Assembly: GCA_945871085.1 (NCBI GenBank)
Contig: CAMBVX010000006.1
Location: 1 to 52,045, forward strand
Source of the DNA: Opitutus sp. GAS368
Lineage (GTDB): Bacteria; Verrucomicrobiota; Verrucomicrobiia; Opitutales; Opitutaceae
Length of the DNA stretch: 52,045 bases
Reading direction: 5' to 3'
This document shows, piece by piece, positions 43,143-51,466 of this stretch. The position numbers were made by a program, and so were the translations under genes. The notes under the pieces are model-generated. The model was not told the origin of the DNA. It did no database searches and saw nothing but the letters and a program-made list of their open reading frames with translations. The first letter of the stretch is position 1, and each line of letters begins with the position of its first letter.

Positions 43143-43376
43143 TCAGACCAACGGCACCGCGTGAAAGCAATAACGGTGGCGGGCGCGAGAGGAGCGCAAC
43201 GTCCAGCGCCGCGCGTGCGTCACCTCACGGTTGATGGAATGCCGTCGAGGGGAGGGGAGCGCGATGGCACGCACGGGAGCACCCAGATCACGGGTGTAAC
43301 TCATCGCGTCGAACCGCCGATAGCAGACTGCCGCAGCGATGACCGACAGGGTAAAGATCAGGATAAGCGGGAGCAT
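43143..43376 (-). CDS. Small single-pass membrane protein in the chemotaxis cluster
   Basis: Product of 77 residues. An N-terminal hydrophobic helix (L-P-L-I-L-I-F-T-L-S-V-I-A-A-A-V, about 2-19) is followed by a strongly basic tail with many Arg and His. It starts 2 bases after the cheW stop (TGA-CC-ATG), so it is positioned for coupled translation. No family was recognised. The Arg-rich tail could be cytoplasmic by the positive-inside rule. It may be a real accessory protein or a fortuitous frame; the tight spacing favours the former. Confidence 0.45.
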   Translation of the reverse strand: MLPLILIFTLSVIAAAVCYRRFDAMSYTRDLGAPVRAIALPSPRRHSINREVTHARRWTLRSSRARHRYCFHAVPLV

Positions 43377-43378
43377 GG

Positions 43379-43840
43379 TCAGGCGACTTTCGTCAGTCCG
43401 GCGGATGTTTTTTCGTGCAAGTCCACGGTCTGATCCGTGTCGATGATGAGCAACAACCGGTCTTTGAGTTTGTAGACGCCGCGCACGATTTGGCGGGCGG
43501 CACCGGTGAGCGTTTCGGGCGGGCGCTCGTAGGTGCTTTCATCCACCTCGAGCACGTCGCCGATGTCATCGACGAGCAGGCTCACCGCGCCGTCGTCCGT
43601 GCGAACGACGACGTTCATGGGGAGTTGGTCGGCCGGCCGTTCGGTCAGCACCAAGCGACGGCGGAGATCAATGGCGGTGACGATTTGGCCGCGCAAATTA
43701 ATGAGACCGCTCACGACGGGCGACGCGAGGGGCACGCGGGTCATTTCCTGAAAGCGGATAACTTCTTGGACGCGCAGGACATCAACGCCGAAGAACAAGC
43801 CATCGACGTAGAAAGTGCAGAATTGATTGTTAGTGCTCAT
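43379..43840 (-). CDS. cheW: Chemotaxis coupling protein CheW
   Basis: Product of 153 residues. CheW links receptors to CheA in the array. Family features are F-Y-V-D-G-L-F-F-G-V-D-V-L-R-V-Q-E-V-I, then V-S-G-L-I-N-L-R-G-Q-I-V-T-A-I-D-L-R-R-R-L, and V-S-L-L-V-D-D-I-G-D-V-L-E-V-D near the end. The P-L-A-S-P-V receptor and CheA-contact loop is also present. It is 40 bases downstream of cheA and 2 bases before the small membrane protein. Confidence 0.94.
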   Translation of the reverse strand: MSTNNQFCTFYVDGLFFGVDVLRVQEVIRFQEMTRVPLASPVVSGLINLRGQIVTAIDLRRRLVLTERPADQLPMNVVVRTDDGAVSLLVDDIGDVLEVDESTYERPPETLTGAARQIVRGVYKLKDRLLLIIDTDQTVDLHEKTSAGLTKVA

Positions 43841-43880
43841 GGGAGTTTAGGGTCTGGGGTCTCGGGGTCGCGATCCGCTT

Positions 43881-46187
43881 TTAGGCGGCGAGGGAGGCGT
43901 GGGCTTCGGCGGCGCGAACGAGTCCGGGCACATCGAGCAAATCGGTGACGCGGTCCTGCACGACCGCAGAACCGAGGATGCCTTGCGACGCGGAGGCGCG
44001 CTTGATCGTGACGGACTCGTTCACAATGTCGTTGATCTGACTGACGACCAAACCGTAGCTGCGGCCCTGCTCGGCGTAGACGACGACCTGCAGAATATCA
44101 GACGGTTCGTCTGGCGTGACCCGGCCGGCCACGTGGTCGGCCACACGAATGAGCGGGAGAATCTGGCCCCGATACTGCACGACTTCCGTAGCGCCGGTGC
44201 GCTCGACGCGGGAAACGGGGAATTCTTCGAGGCGGGCGGCGAGCGCCAAGGGGATCGCCATGCGGCGGTCTTTGCCGACGCTGAAGAGGAGGAGGGTCTG
44301 ACGCTGGTCGGCGTCGGATTGGGCGCGGGCCTTGGTATCGATGACCGGGCGATCGCGGGTCTCGGTGACGACGTTGGCGTGCTGCGCCAAGCCGACGACA
44401 TCGAGAATCAGGGCGACGCGGCCGTCGCCCATGATGGTGGCACCGGCGAAACTGGAAATGCCTTTGAGTTGTTTCCCGAGCGGCTTGACGACGATTTCCT
44501 CGGTATCGTTGATTTCGTCGACCACGAGGCCGAAGGGGCGACCGTCGGCCTGCAGCACGATGATGTTGATAACATCGTCCATGGCTTGGGCGGCATTTTT
44601 TGGCACCCCGGCCTTCACCTTAAACTGTTGGTTGAGGTAAGCGAGGGGGAGCAGGTGGCCGCGCAAGCGATAAACGGCCGCGCCGTAAAGTTGTTCGATC
44701 CCTTTGCGGGCTTGGGTGCCTTCGAGTCGCACCAGCTCGAGCAGGCTGACCTGAGGGATGGCGTAGCGATCACCGCCGCTGGTGACGATCAGGGCGGGGA
44801 TGATCGCGAGGGTCAGCGGGATCTTGATTTTCAGGGTGGTGCCCTGGCCGGGTTGCGACTGGAGGTCGATCGAGCCGCCGATTTTCTCGATATTGGTTTT
44901 CACGACATCCATGCCGACGCCGCGGCCGGAGACGTTCGTGATTTTGTCTGCGGTGGAGAGACCCGGGAGGAAAATCAGGTTGAGGGCCTCGCGTTCGGTG
45001 AGTCGCGCGGATTGTTCGGCGGTGATGAGATGCTGGGCAACCGCCTTGGCTTTCACGCGGTCGAGGTTGATGCCGCCGCCGTCATCCATGATCTCGATGT
45101 TGACCTGGCCGCCCTCGTGATACGCGCGCAGGGAGAGAAGCCCTTCCTCCGCTTTGCCGACGCTGAGCCGCTTGGCGGGCGACTCGATGCCGTGGTCGAT
45201 GGAGTTACGGACGATGTGGGTGAGGGGATCTTTGATCGCTTCGATGATGGTGCGGTCGAGCTCGGTGGTTTGACCGGCCATGACGAGGCGCACCTTCTTG
45301 TTCAGCTCGTGGGAGACATCGCGCACGATGCGGGGAAATTTTCCCCAGACGTTGCCGATGGGCTGCATCCGGGTTTTCATGACGCTCTCTTGGAGTTCGG
45401 TGGTGATGATGTTGAGCCGTTGGGCGGCGGTCATAAGCGCGGCCTGATCAAACTGCGTCGTGTTCGCCACGATTTGATTGCGGGCCAAGACGAGCTCGCC
45501 GACCAAGTTCATCACCTTGTCGAGTTGGGAAATGTCCACCCGGATGGCATTGTCGGCCACGCTGGACTTGCCGGCCACTTCAACGGAGGCGCTGGCGGAA
45601 ACGGGGGGCGCTGCGTGGAGGGTGGTGGGGGTGGGCGCGTCGCTGGATGCCTGCACGCTCGCGGGTGCGGTCATGACGACCGCGCCGGCGACTTCGGGCG
45701 CGACCGCTAGGACGGCCACGACGGGCTCATCATCGTCAAAGAGACCGAAGACAGGTTTTTCAACGGGAGCGGGCGCGGCCGCGATGGCGGGAGCGACTTG
45801 GAGTTGAACTAATTTGGCGAGCAAAGCGGAGTGGTCGGAGGTGCCGTCGGTGCCGGTGGCCTCGAGGGTGCGCAGCATACCGCGCAGCGCGTCGGACAGC
45901 GCGAGGAGCGTTGTGATCATCTCCGGGGTGGAGTGGAGCTTGCCGTCGCGCAAGAGACTGAGGAGGTCTTCGCCGACATGCGCGGTGTGTTCAATGTGGC
46001 CCAGACCGAGGCAGCCGGCCGTGCCCTTCAGCGTGTGGATGACGCGGAAAATATTGTTCATCGAATCCGGACCGGTCTGGCCCTGTTCGAGGGCGAGCAG
46101 TTCGCGGTCGAAACGGTCGAGGCCTTCGTGGCTTTCGAGCAAGAGGTCTTTGACGAGTTCCTGTTGCAGAGTTTCGTTGATGGCCAT
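43881..46187 (-). CDS. cheA: Chemotaxis histidine kinase CheA with two CheW-like domains
   Basis: Product of 768 residues. The P1 Hpt domain has the phospho-accepting His51 in V-I-H-T-L-K-G-T-A-G. An Ala/Val/Pro-rich linker (~130-200) replaces a clear P2 CheY-docking domain. P3 dimerisation begins at I-S-Q-L-D-K-V-M-N-L-V-G-E-L-V. The P4 ATPase carries R-N-S-I-D-H-G-I-E, D-D-G-G-G-I and G-R-G-V-G-M-D-V-V. Two CheW-like regulatory domains follow (around R-Y-A-I-P-Q-V-S-L and F-S-V-G-K-D-R-R-M-A-I-P), instead of one as in E. coli. It sits between cheY2 and cheW and is the central kinase of the cluster. Confidence 0.95.
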   Translation of the reverse strand: MAINETLQQELVKDLLLESHEGLDRFDRELLALEQGQTGPDSMNNIFRVIHTLKGTAGCLGLGHIEHTAHVGEDLLSLLRDGKLHSTPEMITTLLALSDALRGMLRTLEATGTDGTSDHSALLAKLVQLQVAPAIAAAPAPVEKPVFGLFDDDEPVVAVLAVAPEVAGAVVMTAPASVQASSDAPTPTTLHAAPPVSASASVEVAGKSSVADNAIRVDISQLDKVMNLVGELVLARNQIVANTTQFDQAALMTAAQRLNIITTELQESVMKTRMQPIGNVWGKFPRIVRDVSHELNKKVRLVMAGQTTELDRTIIEAIKDPLTHIVRNSIDHGIESPAKRLSVGKAEEGLLSLRAYHEGGQVNIEIMDDGGGINLDRVKAKAVAQHLITAEQSARLTEREALNLIFLPGLSTADKITNVSGRGVGMDVVKTNIEKIGGSIDLQSQPGQGTTLKIKIPLTLAIIPALIVTSGGDRYAIPQVSLLELVRLEGTQARKGIEQLYGAAVYRLRGHLLPLAYLNQQFKVKAGVPKNAAQAMDDVINIIVLQADGRPFGLVVDEINDTEEIVVKPLGKQLKGISSFAGATIMGDGRVALILDVVGLAQHANVVTETRDRPVIDTKARAQSDADQRQTLLLFSVGKDRRMAIPLALAARLEEFPVSRVERTGATEVVQYRGQILPLIRVADHVAGRVTPDEPSDILQVVVYAEQGRSYGLVVSQINDIVNESVTIKRASASQGILGSAVVQDRVTDLLDVPGLVRAAEAHASLAA

Positions 46188-46201
46188 GGGAGGGGAAGGG
46201 G

Positions 46202-46570
46202 TTAGGCGGGCAGGACTTTGGCGACGATCGCGAGGAGTTGTTCTTGGCTAAACGGTTTGACGATCCAGCCCGTGGCTCCCGCGGCTCGACCGAGCATTTT
46301 TTTGGCGGGATCGGACTCGGTGGTGAGCAAAATGATCGGAGTGCGGGCGAAGGCCGGCAGCGCGCGCAACTGGCGCGTGAGCTCGAGGCCATCCATGTTG
46401 GGCATGTTGACGTCGGTGAGGACGAGATCCACGGGGCGCTGGCGGAGCACGGTGAGGGCTTCCACGCCATCGCCCGCTTCAAACACTTCGTGGCCGGCAC
46501 CCTTCAAAGTGAAGGCGACCATTTTTCGCATGGTGGCGGCGTCGTCCACGGTGATGATTTTCTTACTCAT
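46202..46570 (-). CDS. cheY: CheY-like single-domain response regulator (second copy)
   Basis: Product of 122 residues: a lone receiver domain with the acidic pocket V-D-D (residues 8-10), phospho-Asp53 in L-T-D-V-N-M-P-N-M-D-G, conserved Thr83 and Lys105 in V-K-P-F. There is no output domain. It is 14 bases upstream of cheA. With the other cheY of the cluster it suggests division of labour, one acting as output and one as a phosphate sink, but which is which cannot be told from sequence. Confidence 0.93.
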   Translation of the reverse strand: MSKKIITVDDAATMRKMVAFTLKGAGHEVFEAGDGVEALTVLRQRPVDLVLTDVNMPNMDGLELTRQLRALPAFARTPIILLTTESDPAKKMLGRAAGATGWIVKPFSQEQLLAIVAKVLPA

Positions 46571-46747
46571 GGAGAGGGCGAAAGAGCGGAGGAAAAAGGA
46601 ACCCCGGATGTGATCGCCGGCCGATCAGGTGCGTCGAAGTCATAAAATGCGCGAGGAGGTCGGTGGCGGATAAACGAGGAGCGAGCGGGGTAACGTCTTA
46701 TCGGCTGCGTGGGAGCCGACTTGAGCGAAATTGTTTTGGATCCATGA

Positions 46748-48772
46748 TCAGGCAGAAAGGCGTTGATCGGGATTCGCTGGATCCGCCGGCATGGCGGATG
46801 GAGCCGATGGAGGGTCGAGCCACAGATCAACGACGGGCGCCGGGGACGGTGTCGCGGGAGGTGTGGCGGGGCTGGGACAGAGAGAGTCGAAGCCGAAGAG
46901 CTCGATGTCGCCTTGGGCGGGGGGGGCGCCGTCGGAACCGAACAAATCGACGTCTCCGGTGACCGGCTGGGCGGCCACAGGAGGAGCCGCTAAGCCCAAG
47001 GCTTGGCGGTGCACCGCCCCTTCCGAAGCCATCGTGTAGTAAGTGAAAAAATGGTCGGTCAAGCCGGTCAGCTCGACGGTGAGACCCGAGTGGTCTGCGG
47101 CGGATCGGGCGGCGGCGGTGAGTCCGGACACGGCGGCCTGGAGCTGGGCCAAGGGCTCATGCGCGATCTTGACGAAATCGGCCTGCTCGGTGGCCGTGCG
47201 CGTCTGGGCCTCCAGTTGCGGTAACAGTTCGCCGATGCTGTGCAGCACTTTCAGCGCACTGTCCCGATAGTCATGCAGGCCGGCCGTGTTCCCCTGGGCA
47301 GCGGTCAGCAGTGTTTGGTTGAATGCACGGCTGCGCTCACGAATGCCGCCGAATGCGATCACGATTTGATTCAGCCCGGTGGTGAGGGAGTCGAGTTCGA
47401 CGCCTAGGCTCGCGCTGAGCCGGCTTGTTTCCCGAGAAATCGCACTCGTCTGCGCCGAGAGAATGTCGAGCCCGGTGCCTTGTCCGACGTGGGCGGACTG
47501 CACTTCGGCGTTGAGGCCGATGAGTTGAATTTCAAACGCGAGATTCCGGATGAAGCGCGTGAAGTGTGACGTCATCCGCCCCACGGGCTCGATGGTTTGG
47601 TGGGATTCGGTGGCGAAGTCCTCTGCTTCACCGACGAGCCGTTGCACATCGGCGAGAGAGTCGAGGAGGATCTGGATGGCCCCGTCGACGCCAGTGGTCA
47701 CGTTGTCGAGGTCACGCAAGGCGATGCAGTCACCGTCCAGTGCGGCCATCTGCTGGATGATACCCTGCAATCCGGCGCTGAGTGTCGCGCCCGCTTGAGC
47801 GAATTCGGTATCCATCGTCGCGATTTGCGCGACGCACACTTGACCGGACTGCTGGAGAAAGCGGAGGGTGCGGCCGGCGGCGGCGCGATCAGGAGACAGG
47901 GCGGAAACGCCGGTCTCCATCTCCGCCAGAATCTTGCGCGTGTGCTGCAGCTTTTGGGTAAAAATGTCGAAGAACTGCAGTGACATGACGACGCGCCCCG
48001 TTTCCGTGGCGACAGTTTTGCTGACGTCGGCGAGGCGGGTGTCGCGATCCCGATTCTTTTCGTAGCCGGCCTTCATTTGCGTGAGGGATCGCGTCAAATG
48101 AGTGCGGAGCGCGGCGACGGATTGTTTTGCCTCTACGGCCTTTTTGCCGAGTTGAGCGATGGCCCGCTGCAAGATGCCCTGAATGTCGCGAATGAGTTGA
48201 AATTTATCGCGAAACTCGGCTTCGACCTGTTGGCGCACGCGCTCGATTTCCAGGGCGAGCGCCTGAAACATGGTCTGCACTTCGGGGGCAAGGGCGGCCG
48301 ATTCGATACGAAAGAGTGTCTGCACGTAGGTGAGCGGTGCCAACGTGCGCGCTAAGTCCTGCTCGGCCCCGAGCGCGTGCTCAATTTGCGCGGTGATGGC
48401 GTGGAGCTGGGTAACGAGCGCGGCGGTCGCGCCCACGTTGCCCTCGACGAATTCGATGCCGCGCCAGATCTGCTCAGCGGTCGCCTCGATCAGGATTTCG
48501 CCGCCGCCTTGGCCAAGGGCCAAAGCGATCAGGCCCTCGCCGTGGTTGACGAGTTCCTGTCCGGTGTTGGTGGTGCGCTCCACGGTATTGCTGACCTCGA
48601 TGAAGCGGGCCTCGATTTCCCCCATGACCTGATCCAGCTCGGCGGTCGCCGCCCGGATCTGAGCGAGATGGGGTGGCAATTCCCGGCGCAGGCGCGACGA
48701 GAACGGCAAGTAGCGCGCACAGCGTCGGGCTAATTTTTTCCGCCAAGCTTGGGTTTGCGCGACGAGCCTCAT
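46748..48772 (-). CDS. Sensor-less MCP-like coiled-coil protein of the chemotaxis cluster
   Basis: Product of 674 residues from ATG 48772 (ATGA overlap with the cheR stop). It is almost entirely helical and Ala/Gln/Leu-rich, with no membrane or sensory domain. A segment at about 411-450 (I-Q-L-I-G-L-N-A-E-V-Q-S-A-H-V-G) resembles the signalling hairpin tip of chemoreceptors. A helix at 264-280 reads S-L-Q-F-F-D-I-F-T-Q, with Asp269 and Gln273 spaced as in the CheZ phosphatase active site. The Pro/Ala-rich C-tail carries repeated short acidic motifs: G-D-V-D-L-F-G, G-D-I-E-L-F-G and V-V-D-L-W-L-D. Its operon place between cheR and cheY2 makes a core chemotaxis role likely; possible roles are adaptor, receptor-like scaffold or CheY phosphatase. 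Confidence 0.8.
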   Translation of the reverse strand: MRLVAQTQAWRKKLARRCARYLPFSSRLRRELPPHLAQIRAATAELDQVMGEIEARFIEVSNTVERTTNTGQELVNHGEGLIALALGQGGGEILIEATAEQIWRGIEFVEGNVGATAALVTQLHAITAQIEHALGAEQDLARTLAPLTYVQTLFRIESAALAPEVQTMFQALALEIERVRQQVEAEFRDKFQLIRDIQGILQRAIAQLGKKAVEAKQSVAALRTHLTRSLTQMKAGYEKNRDRDTRLADVSKTVATETGRVVMSLQFFDIFTQKLQHTRKILAEMETGVSALSPDRAAAGRTLRFLQQSGQVCVAQIATMDTEFAQAGATLSAGLQGIIQQMAALDGDCIALRDLDNVTTGVDGAIQILLDSLADVQRLVGEAEDFATESHQTIEPVGRMTSHFTRFIRNLAFEIQLIGLNAEVQSAHVGQGTGLDILSAQTSAISRETSRLSASLGVELDSLTTGLNQIVIAFGGIRERSRAFNQTLLTAAQGNTAGLHDYRDSALKVLHSIGELLPQLEAQTRTATEQADFVKIAHEPLAQLQAAVSGLTAAARSAADHSGLTVELTGLTDHFFTYYTMASEGAVHRQALGLAAPPVAAQPVTGDVDLFGSDGAPPAQGDIELFGFDSLCPSPATPPATPSPAPVVDLWLDPPSAPSAMPADPANPDQRLSA

Positions 48773-49608
48773 GGTTTGGCGGCGGTCGCGACGTGCTGGT
48801 AAACCGTCGTATTGCCATGGGAGACGGCCGCCCACGCGGGATCGAGGTTGAGCGTCGTTTCCGCGGTGCCCAGAAAGAGGGAGCCTTGCGGTTGAAGACA
48901 GGCACGGATTTTTTTCAAAATGGCCTGTTTGGTCGGAACATCGAAATAGATCATGACATTGCGGATGAGCACGATGTCGAACGGAGGGAAAATGGGCCAC
49001 GGCTCGATCAGATTCATGGCGCGAAACTCGATGCCCTGCTTGAGCTCGTCCTTCACGATCCAGCGGTCGCCTTGTTTCTGGAAATATTTGAACAGCAGAG
49101 GAGCGGGCAGGCCACGGTTGACCTCAAATTGATTGTAACTCCCGGTCCGGGCCTGGGCGAGCACGGTGGGTGAAAGATCGGTGGCGAGAATGGAGACGTT
49201 CCATTGGGCGAGTTGCGGGAAGTTTTCCCGCAAGAGCATCGCCAAGGTATAGGGTTCCTGCCCGGTCGAGCACGCGGCCGACCAGATCGTGAGTTTGCGC
49301 AGGTGGGCCCGCTGCTCGAGCAGGCGCGGGATAATGGTTTTCCGCAGCGCCTCGAAGGGTTGGAAGTCGCGGAAGAAAAATGTTTCGTTGGTCGTCAGCG
49401 CGTCGATCGTCTTCGAATGGAGCGCGCTGGAGGCCGGACTTTTCTGCATCAGGGCGATCAGCTCGCCGAGGTTTTTGCAGCCCTGGCTGTGGATGAGCGG
49501 AGCTAATCGCGACTCGATGAAATATTCTTTGCCGGGGTCGATCACGATGGCTGCGCTGCGTTTCGCAAAGTCGCGCACGTAGGCAAATTCTAGAGTGGAG
49601 ATGGCCAT
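48769..49608 (-). CDS. cheR: Chemotaxis protein methyltransferase CheR
   Basis: Product of 279 residues. CheR methylates receptor Glu side chains with S-adenosylmethionine. Family features are the helical N-terminal domain, then T-T-N-E-T-F-F-F-R-D (about 92-101), the SAM motif W-S-A-A-C-S-T-G-Q-E-P-Y-T-L-A-M, I-L-A-T-D-L-S, and I-R-N-V-M-I-Y-F-D near residue 217. L-F-L-G-T-A-E-T comes near the end. It lies 16 bases downstream of cheB and overlaps the MCP-like gene by 4 bases. Confidence 0.96.
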   Translation of the reverse strand: MAISTLEFAYVRDFAKRSAAIVIDPGKEYFIESRLAPLIHSQGCKNLGELIALMQKSPASSALHSKTIDALTTNETFFFRDFQPFEALRKTIIPRLLEQRAHLRKLTIWSAACSTGQEPYTLAMLLRENFPQLAQWNVSILATDLSPTVLAQARTGSYNQFEVNRGLPAPLLFKYFQKQGDRWIVKDELKQGIEFRAMNLIEPWPIFPPFDIVLIRNVMIYFDVPTKQAILKKIRACLQPQGSLFLGTAETTLNLDPAWAAVSHGNTTVYQHVATAAKP

Positions 49609-49624
49609 GGGAGAGTGTGGTAGG

Positions 49625-50713
49625 TTAGGTCAGGCGAGAGGAGCCGAGGTGGAAGCGACGCATGACTTCACCGCCTAATTGCGGCAGGGGCAGGACCTTT
49701 TCGGCGAGGCCTGCTTGCGCGACGTAACCGGGCATGCCCCAGACGACGCTCGTGGCTTCGTCTTGGGCCAAGGCCCGCCCGCCGCGTTCGCGGATATGCT
49801 GGCAGCCGCGCAAACCGTCCTGCCCCATGCCCGTCATGATGAGCGCGAGAATGGATGAGCCGTAGACGTTCGCGACACTCCGGAACAGCACATCCACGGC
49901 GGGGCGGCAGGAATTTTCCGGGGGTTCGTTGTGCAGGCGGATTCGCACCAGCAGACCTTCGCGGCGGACCTCCATGTGGCGACCGCCGGGGGCAATATAG
50001 ACACTGCCCGGTTCGACCAACTGACCCTCTTCGCCCTCGTAAAATTTATTGGGAGAATTTTTCCCCAGGCGTTCGGCGAGCATCTTCGTGAAGAGCGGGG
50101 GCATATGCTGCACGATCACGGTGGGCACGGGCAGAGCGCTGGTGATGTCGGAAAAAAGGGCGGCGAGCGCATTGGGGCCGCCGGTGGAGCAGCCGATCGC
50201 GAAGACTTGGGGGACGGCGGTGCTGGCCGGCGGCGGAGCGAGTTTGATGCCATGTGCGCCGGTCGAGCTGGGGAGCGTCGCGACGCTGGCAGTGGGTGGT
50301 AGAATCACCCGACAGTGCAGCTTGATTTTGGGAATCAGTTCAGATTTTAGCCGCTCGATTCCCTCCATGACATTACCGACGTTGGCCGGTTTGGTCACGT
50401 AGTCGGTCGCCCCGGCCGCGAGTGCATCCAAGGTGCTGCCGGCCCCCCGCATGGTCAACGTGCTGAACATGATCACGGGGAGCTTGGGGTAGGTCTTGCG
50501 GAGCTCGCGCACCGTCTGCAACCCGTCCATCTCGGGCATCTCGACGTCCATCGTGATGAGGTCGGGATTGACCTGCGGGATTTTCTGCAGGGCGATTTTT
50601 CCGTTCGCGGCGGATCCGACGACTTCGATATCGGGATCGGAGCTGAGGGCTTCGGTGATCATTCGCCGGATCACGACGGCGTCATCGACAATCAACACAC
50701 GGATGCGGGGCAT
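49625..50713 (-). CDS. cheB: Chemotaxis response regulator / protein-glutamate methylesterase CheB
   Basis: Product of 362 residues from ATG 50713; an alternative at 50749 would overlap cheY by 17 bases. The receiver domain has V-D-D at 9-11, phospho-Asp56 in T-M-D-V-E-M-P-E-M-D-G and a T-K-P switch. The methylesterase domain shows the Ser-His-Asp triad in I-G-C-S-T-G-G-P, V-Q-H-M-P-P and M-G-Q-D-G. CheB removes methyl groups from receptors and, with CheR, provides adaptation. The presence of both argues that receptors of this cluster are methylated, although the globin receptor lacks the C-terminal docking pentapeptide. Confidence 0.95.
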   Translation of the reverse strand: MPRIRVLIVDDAVVIRRMITEALSSDPDIEVVGSAANGKIALQKIPQVNPDLITMDVEMPEMDGLQTVRELRKTYPKLPVIMFSTLTMRGAGSTLDALAAGATDYVTKPANVGNVMEGIERLKSELIPKIKLHCRVILPPTASVATLPSSTGAHGIKLAPPPASTAVPQVFAIGCSTGGPNALAALFSDITSALPVPTVIVQHMPPLFTKMLAERLGKNSPNKFYEGEEGQLVEPGSVYIAPGGRHMEVRREGLLVRIRLHNEPPENSCRPAVDVLFRSVANVYGSSILALIMTGMGQDGLRGCQHIRERGGRALAQDEATSVVWGMPGYVAQAGLAEKVLPLPQLGGEVMRRFHLGSSRLT

Positions 50714-50732
50714 GGATGGGGCGGTTGGGCGG

Positions 50733-51101
50733 TTAAGCAATGGCGCCAAGGACTTGGAGTTTATCCCGGAGCATTTCCTCGGTCATGGGCTTCATCAAAA
50801 AATCCGTGGCCCCGGCCTCGAGGGCCTGACCGATATCCTCCATGGTATTGTGCGACGTAATCATGAGGATCTTCATCTCCGCGTAGGCCGGATTGGTGCG
50901 CACGGCCTTAACGAAATCTAGTCCGCACATCCGCGGCATGTCCCAGTCGACGAGCACCAAGTCCAACGGCAGATTTTTTTCCAACTGCTCGATGCCTTGA
51001 ATGCCGTCCTCCGCCTCCAAGATATTGCTGGTGAATTCGAGGAGATAGGACGCCAAGAGCTTCCGCATGGTGCGGGAGTCATCGATCACGAGAATTTTCA
51101 T
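50733..51101 (-). CDS. cheY: CheY-like response regulator, first gene of the chemotaxis cluster
   Basis: Product of 122 residues from ATG 51101; an in-frame ATG further up (51170) is unlikely because it adds a 23-residue non-family leader. The receiver pocket V-I-D-D is at 5-8, phospho-Asp52 sits in L-V-D-W-D-M-P-R-M-C-G, and Lys is in L-M-K-P-M. The W-D-M-P variant is typical of flagellar CheY proteins, hinting that this one may be the motor-binding output. It is 19 bases upstream of cheB and preceded by a possible sigma-28-type promoter. Confidence 0.94.
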   Translation of the reverse strand: MKILVIDDSRTMRKLLASYLLEFTSNILEAEDGIQGIEQLEKNLPLDLVLVDWDMPRMCGLDFVKAVRTNPAYAEMKILMITSHNTMEDIGQALEAGATDFLMKPMTEEMLRDKLQVLGAIA

Positions 51102-51194
51102 TTTATAAGAGTGTGGAGGTGCTTTTCTGAGCGGCCTTGAGTCCGCACCGAAAACGCTACCCGCAGGCAACCTGCAGGATTCGCTGTTTCCTTT

Positions 51195-51221
51195 CCATCG
51201 GCAGGAAAGCGATGGGCTTGA
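51195..51221 (-). promoter_or_regulatory. Possible sigma-28 (FliA)-type promoter of the chemotaxis cluster
   Basis: Read leftward, TCAA (51221-51218) is followed by 15 bases and GCCGATGG (51202-51195). The sigma-28 consensus is TAAA-N15-GCCGATAA, so the -10 element matches 6 of 8, the spacing is exact and the -35 matches 3 of 4. It lies about 93 bases before the first cheY start. The match is by eye and could be chance in GC-rich DNA. Confidence 0.4.
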
Positions 51222-51258
51222 GTAATTTCACCAACGACCGGCGGATTCGCCCGGAAAC

Positions 51259-51423
51259 CTAAGCGGAGAAGGGGCTCGATGCGCTGAATGACTCGGGGCT
51301 GGGCCCGATCACCCCCGGAACGGCGAGATTTTCATCCAGGGTGAGAATGAAGAGGTCGGCCAGTGCACTGAGAACCCGATGATGATAAAAACCGGTCCAC
51401 GAACGGCCTTCAAAATGATCGAT
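51259..51423 (-). pseudogene. C-terminal remnant of an IS4/IS701-type transposase
   Basis: The last ~55 codons of a DDE transposase remain: I-D-H-F-E-G-R-S-W-T-G-F-Y-H-H, then a hydrophobic L-S-A-L-A-D-L-F-I-L-T and a TAG at 51259. The H-F-E-G-R-S-W-x-G-x-x-H-H segment is characteristic of the C-terminus of IS701/IS4-group transposases. Everything upstream of this motif is missing: immediately beyond 51423 the sequence becomes the coding region of an NAD-kinase-like gene on the other strand. It is a non-functional insertion-sequence scar. Confidence 0.75.
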
Positions 51424-51466
51424 CTGCGAAACCCGCCTGGAGGAACTCAAGGTGCGGTGCAACACG

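Noticed and set aside
43899-45710. 603-codon plus-strand frame opposite cheA
   Set aside because: Antisense shadow; composition mirrors cheA codon bias (Asp/Glu/Gly/His-rich) and no family features are seen.
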